Source of the DNA: Saccoglossus kowalevskii
Taxonomy: Eukaryota; Hemichordata; Enteropneusta; Harrimaniidae
Reading direction: 5' to 3'
Length of the DNA: 39,365 nt
Assembly (NCBI RefSeq): GCF_000003605.2
Contig: NW_003120423.1
Coordinates: 69,056-108,420, forward strand
Of the stretch, positions 1-9,800 are shown piece after piece (the first letter of the stretch is position 1; every line of letters begins with the position of its first letter). The notes under the pieces are model-generated. The model ran no database searches. It saw only the letters and a program-made list of their open reading frames with translations, and had not been told where the DNA came from. Position numbers and translations under genes: made by a program.

Positions 1-210
1 ATCAGTCTCTCAGGGCTCAACTCGTGGTTATCAAAACAATGTCTGGAATTACAAACTAACTTAGAGAACATCATAAAGAAAGTGAAATTTTTTCATGTTA
101 GATAACTGCGCGCGACAACAACCAACAGATCAACTGAATTTGTTTCCATTTGGTATAACTGTTTATGTTTTAACCAACAGAAACAAATCTTCAATGAATG
201 ATAAAAGAGT
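1..210 (+). promoter_or_regulatory. 5' flank / 5' UTR of copy A
   Basis: The 210 bases before the start codon hold no other gene. A pyrimidine-rich stretch ending in CAG at 178-180 could be the acceptor of a 5' UTR intron, matching a similar acceptor just before the copy B start. No convincing TATA box or initiator is visible, so the promoter probably lies outside the window. Confidence 0.3.
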
Positions 211-862
211 ATGATATCCCCGTTTCTTCTACTTGTATGGTTTGTAGTTCAGTTGAACCAAGTTAATGCAAGTAACTATACATTCGGCTTACTCCTCACG
301 AAACTACCATTCCTGCCGTACAATGTGTATAAAATTGGCGCTGCAGCAAACGTGGCAATAAAACACATCAGCAACAACCCCGACATTCTTCCTAACGATA
401 CGCTAGACTTCATATATTATGACAGTGGTTGTGACGGCAGAGTGTCTTTGGATAGAATGGTAACACTCATTCGTGATGACCACGTGGCTGCTATAATCGG
501 ACCGGACTGCTCGACGGCATCAATGGCTGCAGGCCTCCTGGCGTCTCAGTGGAACGTTCCCATGGTTGGACACATCTCATCTGCATCGGGATTATCGTCT
601 AAGAGGTTGTATAATACGTACGGCCGTACGTCTTCGCCATATTCTAAAACCGCCTGGGCAGTCATTGAAACCATAGATGCATTTGACTGGAAACATATTG
701 GTCTCTTTGGTGGTGGTTTTACATCCTACTTGGTGAATATTATAGAATCAATAGAATTGGAAATACAACAAACAAATATGACCATGGAAATAATTCGCTT
801 TGATCCAGCTGATGTGTCTCTATATGAAGAGAAGCTGGATGATATGGTTACAAAGGCAAGAA
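211..862 (+). CDS. Copy A exon 1: signal peptide and membrane-distal ectodomain
   Basis: Encodes residues 1-217. A hydrophobic leader is followed by NYTFGLLL and a periplasmic-binding-protein-like lobe. C74 and C100 have the 26-residue spacing of the first disulfide of mammalian natriuretic peptide receptors. N-glycosylation sequons include NYT, NDT and NMT. Ends in phase 1 at donor A|GTAAGT. Confidence 0.93.
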
Positions 863-3800
863 GTAAGTTAATTTTTTTTAAAGCGTGTCATAAAAATCGA
901 CAAGATTATACTAAATTCGTAGAATGTACTGTGTAGTGGTGGAACAAACGTGTAAGCTAGGATTGTAGTAAGTCCACGTTTTACGTATTCCAGAAAATGG
1001 TTGAATGATACCCAGGCACAATACTAGTTTTAGGAAAACTATGAACAAAATTTTAGTCGTTAACACAAACCCGGCAACATATCTTAAAAGCGCAATTTTG
1101 AATGTGGCGTTGAACACATAACAGAAATGTTCGCACCATTATTTGTAATTCTTGGTCAAAACGGCCATTGACCACTTTTTTATTATTGGTTACAGTCATT
1201 GTATTAGTTATGAAAATTGAACAAGTTCGTGAACTTATGCTACTTGCTTACGACAAAGGGTACCTATCTAATGGAGAGTATGTGTTCATAAGTGTGGAGC
1301 GAATAACACTGGGCGTCTATGAGGTGAGTATGTATGTAACAGGCTTACCCCTATGTTCACCCTAAAATCAGGATTATGACAGTGTTGCAATATTTATATT
1401 CCCTCTTTTTATATATATTTGAAAAAAAAATTTTCAACTTTTTTATATTTATATACGGAAAATGTATATAAATGTAGCGTTACGAATATTGCAAAACTCG
1501 GCTGCCATATCAGATACAATATATTAGTGCGTGTTTCAATTACCCGATATCTATGATCGGATGAAAGTGATCACATTGCATAGCATATTTAGAGAGACAT
1601 ATATGCAGTCATGGTCTTTGGATAACACCACACAGCATGAGAAGATGACCGTAAAACGCTTTAAAAGAAGATTTGTGTCTCACCATATAAATAGATCGTT
1701 TCTACAAGCCAAATGAAATCCGCGGCATATAGTGGCCATTCGTTTATTTTATTGTTTAACACATTAATGAATTCCAAATGCGGTTTTCAAAAACACCAAT
1801 ATTTTGCAAAAACAAGCATTTACCCTTTTGAAATTAATGTACCCCGAGGTGCATCTGGTTGTCATTCAAATAAAAACTTCCCAACGCCGGCCTATTCTAT
1901 CATTTTAGCTTTGCAATAAGCTAAATGACAAAATGACAATGTCCATTGATACATCAGTGGTCCAACTGAAAAAAAATTCGTCGACAAATATACTAAGTTA
2001 ACTAACACCATAATTTTACAAAACACATTTACTAAACTACAGGGTACGGCATGGCGGAATGGTGTAGAAACTCGGATTGACGACTTGGCGACTGCCTTCA
2101 AATCTCTTCTGGTACTAGAAATGGTTAATACCGATGTGGAGGCGTTCAATGCATTTGCCCTGGAAGTTAAGGAGAGTTTTTCAGAACCACCATGGTATAT
2201 GAACATGACTGATGTTTCTGGGGTAAGATATAATACAGGAGTTTAATTTGTAATTTTACTTCACTAAATCACTGGTCTTCATTTATTACTGTATCACACA
2301 ACGATTCTATGTAAATAAGTAAATAAATATGTAAACTTTTAAGGCACAATTTACTAACCGTAATGATTTACTAATTTAAATATGATAAGCAGAATCCATA
2401 AGGCTTGCATACATTTTTTTTTAAATCACAACTATTCTAATACGTTCGAACTAGTTTACATTACAAAGACAGATTGACGGGGCTGAATATGATAATAAGA
2501 TAATAATAATACTAATAATAATATAAACAGTAAAACATCGCTGGACGTGTATGTTCCCATACAATATTATGATACATGTTAATGAAAATTTAATTTCAAG
2601 AAAAAAACTTTTCATGGAAGTAATTGAGAATACGCAATCGAGAATAACAAACATATTTATTACTTTGTTGTACAAAGTCTCGACTCAGAAACATAGCAAG
2701 AGTCTTGTCTATAGATGTAATCATTCCCACACTATAAGTGCAGCAAAAAGTCAGCTCGAGATAGAGAGTAGTGAACGCATATAGTGTTTAGTTGAAAGTA
2801 CTCGTGTATACATACTTATTTATTCATTAACTCAGTAACGATTATTTTATTCTCTATTAGAGACATAAAAAAAATCAAAATAATTAACAACAAACATATA
2901 ATTTATCGTATTTCTTAACATATTTTTTTAACTTAGGGGCAAAAGTTGCGTTTTTTTGTTTAGTTTTTTTTGTTAGAGCACTTTATTCAGTCCTTATGAT
3001 GCCTACTTTAAAAAGTTCTTAGTAGAGAAGGACGTTTATTTCTTTTCTTACCACAAGCGTCTCACCTCCCACGGACGTACTCGATGCGATGCAAGTGCTC
3101 CTGTAAGATGTCAAGTTATTTAGCCATTAAAAAAAACAGACAAACTAGAATTAGATGTTTGGGTGGCATATGAAAGAAGACCGCCAATGTAACTGTTTAA
3201 TGACGTATATTTATGAACCTCACGGTGATTTCAATAGTATATAACATTCTTTTTTATTCCTCATATCCAAGCTCAATACGACCCTTTCTATCACTTAAAT
3301 GAATAAAATTAACACTTTATATATTTACCAGGTCCATTCTGTGGCTGCATATTTGTATGACGCTACACTCCTGTATGCACTTACTCTACATCGAGTACGA
3401 AGTAATGGAGGCGATCCTTACGACGGAAGAAACTTCTTCAAAGAAATGCAAAAAGTTGACTTTCAAGGTATTTACCCGTGTTGGGTCTCACTTGTATGCA
3501 CATGTTGCAAAGTTGTTACAAATCATCATATTATGATCATAGTTAGATATAAAAAAAACGGTTAGTAACATTCTTACCAGATACGTGGAAACTTCAGACC
3601 CCAAAATCGATGTGCAATCAACGCAATCGAAAAGTGATAACACTTTCACATACAAATGTTGTCAAGTATATAAAATTTGCAAAAAAAAAAAAAGTATCTT
3701 TATAGTTGCACCAGAAACCGTATGCATGTAATTCAGATTCAAAATATGTGTCTGGTTAGACTCACTGCAACTAAATTAGATTCAAAATACGATGTATCGA

Positions 3801-6800
3801 AGAGATACAAAATAATTTTAAAGCTTTCAAATTATTAATCAGGTAACATGTGTATGCCACTTAGTTTTTGTATTAACCGTGAGCAGGAATTCTAATATAG
3901 GATACATTATATGGACAAAATCTGTAAAGGCGGCAACGACATTATTCGCCACTGTAGTGCAATTTGTCTGTAGTGTATCTGTGGCGTATCAAGGTACTAC
4001 CGGTAACACCTGAGCGGAGCGAAACGACCACTCGGCGCACTCATCAAAGACGCTTACAGTGAGTGTAAAGTAATAATATTATGATTGTTTCCCCGCTAAG
4101 CACCTCGTGATGTTTACAGTTTTGTTACAATGTTTGCCTGTGGTCTGGTAGAATATTTTTTAGAGTGGACGCGATCCAGACGTCACGGATAAAAATCGCA
4201 CAGAAACTGGAAAAAAACTCTAATTGCCAACTCCTAAAATGAACAAAAGTTTCACTGAACAAACAAATATCCGTTTGTTTCAAAATATCCACGTACATCT
4301 GCACCGAACACCTCTTCCACAGCGGAATAAATAGCAACGCCCAAGTTGTGGTATGCAAGTATAGATCGCTCGCTCGATCGCTTCAGTGTTAGCCTCGCTC
4401 AACTGGTTCGTAAACAGTCTTGTGATTGGTTCTGGACAAATTCTGAACAGGCCACGCCCCCAACTACGCCGTGCTTTCGGGGCAACCGTTAATTATTCAT
4501 AAATAGAGTCAATTTGTGTAGTTTTCTTGATTTATTCTGCAGATATCGGTAAAATATATTCAAGGTTTTGGCGAAATTTGTAAGAGCAACTAATATTCTT
4601 CAACCTGGTATTTTTTATGGATTTTATTTTTCCTTCTGTTCGTCTGTTTTTTCCAGTTTAAAAAATATGAGCTCGCTGGAACCTTCATCTTTGTGTATTT
4701 TTACACCGGATACCTGCCGATAACCCCCCCCCCAATTATAAAGACCGCGTACAGTTGATCATAGTTCCTGGGCTCCCTGTTATTTGCCAGAACGATATTC
4801 TCTCCCAAGCTGATTCACCTGCATTTCTACGATTGGGTTTGGTTTGCATTGATTCTTCACTAATTACAACGCTAGGCAATATTGGCGAAAATTACAGTTG
4901 AAATCGAACACTAGTTTTAAATAAACAGAAACATTGTCACAACTGTGAATATCACGCGGTGCTTATCGGGGAAACAATCATAATATTATTACTTAACTCT
5001 CACTGTAAGCGTCTTTGTTGACTGCGCCGAGTGGTCGTTTCGCTGCGCTCAGGTGTTACCGGTAGTAGAAAGATAGCGCAGGATTTTACCTTTCCATGCA
5101 AATAATCCCCTAAATGTGCAAATGGTATTACGTCGTTCAGCTGCATGCATAACTTTGAACTCATCATCTGTGCATAGGTATTTCAGGCCGTATTACAATA
5201 GATGAAAATGGTGATCGAAATCAAGATTTCTGGCTTCTCAATTTCGATGCTATCAATGGCGTTTTGGTCAAGGCTGGTTTGTATGATAGTGCAACTAGTA
5301 CGCTTCGGCTGCTTTCTGGTACAAAAATAGCCTGGCCTTCTGGAAAAGATGAGCCTCCACTTTCAGTACCGATATGTGGTTTCCAAGGAGAGTTATGCAT
5401 AGAACCAGAAAAAGGTAAGTTTATACCGATGTATGCTTGTACACAGGTCGGAGTGACGGTTATTATCGTATCATGGTCGGTGGGCACTTTGTTCATGAAC
5501 GTGACGCCATGTCAGTGGTGCGCTGTAAGAAATCATTATTTTATATATTGCTACATGGCACTCGTTCACTTGACAACAGAAATTACCATACAGGTCTTTA
5601 CCTAAAATCAATTGTTATTTAAAAAAAATAACTTAGCTGAATTATTTACAAAGATATGACTTTTATATAATCGACGAATACATTAGACAATATGTGCAAC
5701 AATTTGTGTTCGCTGCTTTTTAATGTGTGTTTTTTCATATTTTTTTTCTCAGATTTGACGAATCTTATAATAGCCATTATCGCTTCCCTGGCTATAGCGT
5801 TCGTGGCTTCTATAATTGCGTTTGTCGTGTACCGGAAACAACAATTCGAAGCTGCACTACTGGAAACAGTATGGAAAATTAACTACAACGACATTGCGAT
5901 GCAGAAAAACTGGAAGGTGATATATGATTCAAAACTGTATGTATGTTTGTATGAGAGGTACTTGGCACTCTCCTTTAATTAGAATGGTGCATTCAAGTAC
6001 ATATTGGATAATTGTTCAATAATTTGCAAAAATGCAAAAATAATTGAGAGTTGTTGAATTAATAGTACAGTTTAATCGTATCATTTTGAAGTGCGTGTTC
6101 AGAGAGAAATGGTCAACAGAATTCAATAATAAAAATGTTTATCAATTATGTTACAGTCCAGAACAGGATTTAACGACACATAAACTGGTCAGTTATAAAC
6201 TTAGGAATTATGGTCCAGCCGTTGATGATCGTCGCGCGGCGCATGTGCGACAATTGTACTGATAAACACTGATTTTCTGTCAATCCAATGCGCTCTTTTA
6301 TTGGAAATCACGAGTATGTGTCTCGACCAATGCGCAACGTACTTAATTACCCCACGGTGACTCTTTGGATACCTTCCAATCACGAAATAAATTATATAGT
6401 TACGACTTAGTAAAGTCACAGTTTGTACTCGTTGTTCTGCAACAACAATCAATATCGCCATGTTCTATATTTCGCGCATGTGTGGCTCGACTACCACCGC
6501 CCAGTAAATTCAATTGACACCCAAATATATCAAATCAGACACATAGACTCGCACAAGTGAAGGCAGCAATGCCAGCAGGTTTTATTGAGGGCAGTCTTCA
6601 ACCCATATTTGGATATTTCATATTTAACGAATGTGCATGTGAGTTCCCATGATTGCCTTGCCCCAATCAGCAGTTAATAATAATGCATTTGTCTTTCCAA
6701 TAGTTTCTGCACAATTCAACGTGTTATCCAATTCACTATGACCATCCAACAAACAAAGCCACCATCAATCCATCCAAATTACCAGCCAACCAAATAAATC

Positions 6801-9800
6801 GAATAATCATTATTTTTTAATATCATACATTAATGTAAAAAAATATACAGGAAAAAACTAGTACATACAGTATGTATTTTGTTCATAACAATTTAAGACG
6901 CTACTTTAACAACCGGTATATTATCTGAACGCTTATATTTAGGTCATGTTTTAAAGGGTACACATGATACAAACATTTGTAATATATGGAGAAATTGTTG
7001 ACACATTATTGTCACTATGGTTGATCACTTAACTTTTTTTCACTGATAATATACGTGTCGTTATTGTTTTTATTCATTTTTTGATGCAAATTCGACACAA
7101 TTATACATACATATAATTAGAGGAAGTGTTAATGTATAAAACAAATTATTGACACTCATTCTTGTTTTTATAACCACGATGATAAAATATGAAAAAATAC
7201 CACGATGAGAGGATGACTGTTTAATTGACTATGTTACATCTGTTATAATATTGCAGTCATTTCACGGCAGTTGCGTCAGTGAAAGCAAGGCCAGAGTGAT
7301 CTCGAGAAGTATTCTTTCAATGGATAGATTTCAAGACATGTACCAACAGCAGGTATTCGCAACGATTGGAACATATCAGGTTTGTAATAAAAAAAATCAC
7401 ATATAGTTATAAAATACTATTTTACCCGAATACCAACAATATTTCTAATAATTGAGCTGTGATACTTCGCATAATTATTTTGTTATTGATGTTTATATTT
7501 CCAGGGCGAATTGGTAGCTATAAAAATGGTGAATCGTTCGGGAATAAATATTACACGAGGACAGTTGTTAGAATTGAAACAGGCAAGTGATATTATTTAC
7601 ATGTTTTTCCTTATTATGTAATGTCAGTGTGATTGATTACTAGCGATTATATATGTGCAAAATTAAATGCATGAACTCCATCTATATATATCATTACGAT
7701 AATACCAACAACATGTTCATCTACGTATTATAAACCAAACGGAAAATATAAACTATTTTATTCTGTTTTAATTACCACACAAAGATGCGTGACATCCGTC
7801 ATGACAATCTCAATCAGTTCATTGGTGTCTGTGTAGATCCCCCAAACATCTGTATCGTGGAACAGTACTGTCAGAAGGGAAGTCTTCAGGTCAGTATTAT
7901 AAAATGTTATACTGACTGTGATATTGGGCATACATTATTAGTCATGACGTTGTTATACTTATATTTTATGTTTTATTCTCTTACTGTTATATACTTTTAA
8001 TTTATGTCTTACTTAGGATGTTCTGGAAAATGATGAAATCACCTTAGATTGGTTGTTTAAAATGTCTTTCGCGAATGACATTGCTGCGGTAAGTTTCTCT
8101 TTAATCACTAACGAAGTATATACATTGTATTATATATATATTGTGCAGAATCATATCATTTAGTGTCATAGACTACTAAATAATTTTTGGTATTCGAATA
8201 GAATAGAATTCACAAACAGCCAAAACGTACATCACATGGTTTTCTTCATAAAGAAATAAAGCTCATATTTTGTTGATATCATCTCTTCACAGGGTGTTCA
8301 ATTTCTCCACAAAAGTCCATTAACTGTACATGGTAATTTAAAATCGTCGAATTGTTTATTAGATGGACGTTGGGTTGTGAAATTAACAGATTATGGTCTT
8401 TGGGAATTTAAAAATCATAAAAGATTCCGATCAGAAGAGAGCGAAGAAGCTGTTTATCGAGGTGAAATAAAAAATAACCCTGCACAATTCAGAATATATT
8501 TTTGCATGAATAACATTTATTACAGATGCAATCAGATCATTAATACAAATTTTTATTGCTTGCGATTATTATGTAACAATCCCAAATAATGTATGATATC
8601 ACATACTACACCACTGACGTAGAACGCCTTCGAAAAACACGGGCTCAAAACACACATAGTACGCCATTTATGGAGACCAGACGAAGAACGCCGTCGGCGG
8701 ATATTGTGCTCAATAAAGACCTACCACGTCATTGACAATAAACACTCTTTAATTACATGTGTGCCCACCATTATATCCAATACATACATACTGCGCTATT
8801 TACGGAGGACGCTTTTGAAAATAAATTGTGTCCGCTATTAGAACAAGCACACATACCAGTAATTGATGACGCCCCGGAATAACATGCATTATCGCCATTA
8901 CACCAACCACAACCAATTGACCTGTTCATCGTCTTCGAATAATATGTTTTATCCCTATTAGACTATCCACACAAATCTAGGCTATTTATTGAGGATGCCA
9001 GAATGACATGCATTAAAACCGTTAGATTAACCACACTGATCTACTACACAGGGAACCCTCTCGAATACCAGACATTCCCAGCATTAAATCAACCACACTG
9101 ATATGATAGGCAGAGAACGCTCTCGAATAGAGAATTTCAGTAAATGCATGACCAAAGCCTCAATCCTGTCTCTAAAATAGAAACTCGAGTGGTTCTGGTC
9201 TGTTCAAAGATATCTTTTCGCAGTTTTTTTAACATTTCAGTAACAACTTCAAAAAAGTAATAAAACTTGCACGGTGTCGTTAATATACACCAAATCTATC
9301 GTTTGTATTTCTAGGATTATTATGGACTGCTCCTGAAAATTTACCAGACACAGATATTGTCAATTCAACTGCGAAAATGTCGCAAAAGGGTGACATATAT
9401 AGTATTGGTATTATCTTACACGAGATAGTGTACAGAGATGGTGTATATGGTAACACTGTTTTGTCACCACGAGGTTTGTCACGTGTTAATCAAGAATTCA
9501 CCTTTAGTGTATTTCATATGTAGTAGCATGCCATAGTTATAGAATTATGTAATTATAACAATTCAGTTAATTTTATTCACATAACTGATTGGTTAATATG
9601 AAAACAATTTTATTGAACTTTCAGAAATTATTGAAAGGGTGAAGAATATTGAAACTTCTACAGTCTATCGCCCTGGGTTTGTGAGTGATTCCTGTCCACA
9701 AGAAATGACTGATTTGATACAGCGATGTTGGCATCCTGTACAAGAAAAGCGATGTGATGTGTCATACATAAGACACATTTTACGTGATGTAAATCCAAAC

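Larger units (their letters stand above)
3997..5065. mobile_element. Non-autonomous DNA transposon (MITE-like) with long terminal inverted repeats
   Basis: The two ends are inverted copies about 140 bases long with only scattered mismatches. The outer tip is CTACCGGTAACACCTGAGCG on the left, with its complement on the right. Both ends abut TA (3995-3996 and 5066-5067), as expected for a TA target-site duplication of Tc1/mariner-type elements. The roughly 790-base interior has no long reading frame, so the element cannot encode its own transposase. The superfamily is inferred only from the TA flanks. Confidence 0.85.
3468..5177 (+). other. Copy A intron 4, mostly a transposon insertion
   Basis: A 1710-base intron. 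Apart from the inverted-repeat element at 3997-5065 it holds only AT-rich sequence with no coding potential that I can recognise. Confidence 0.85.
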
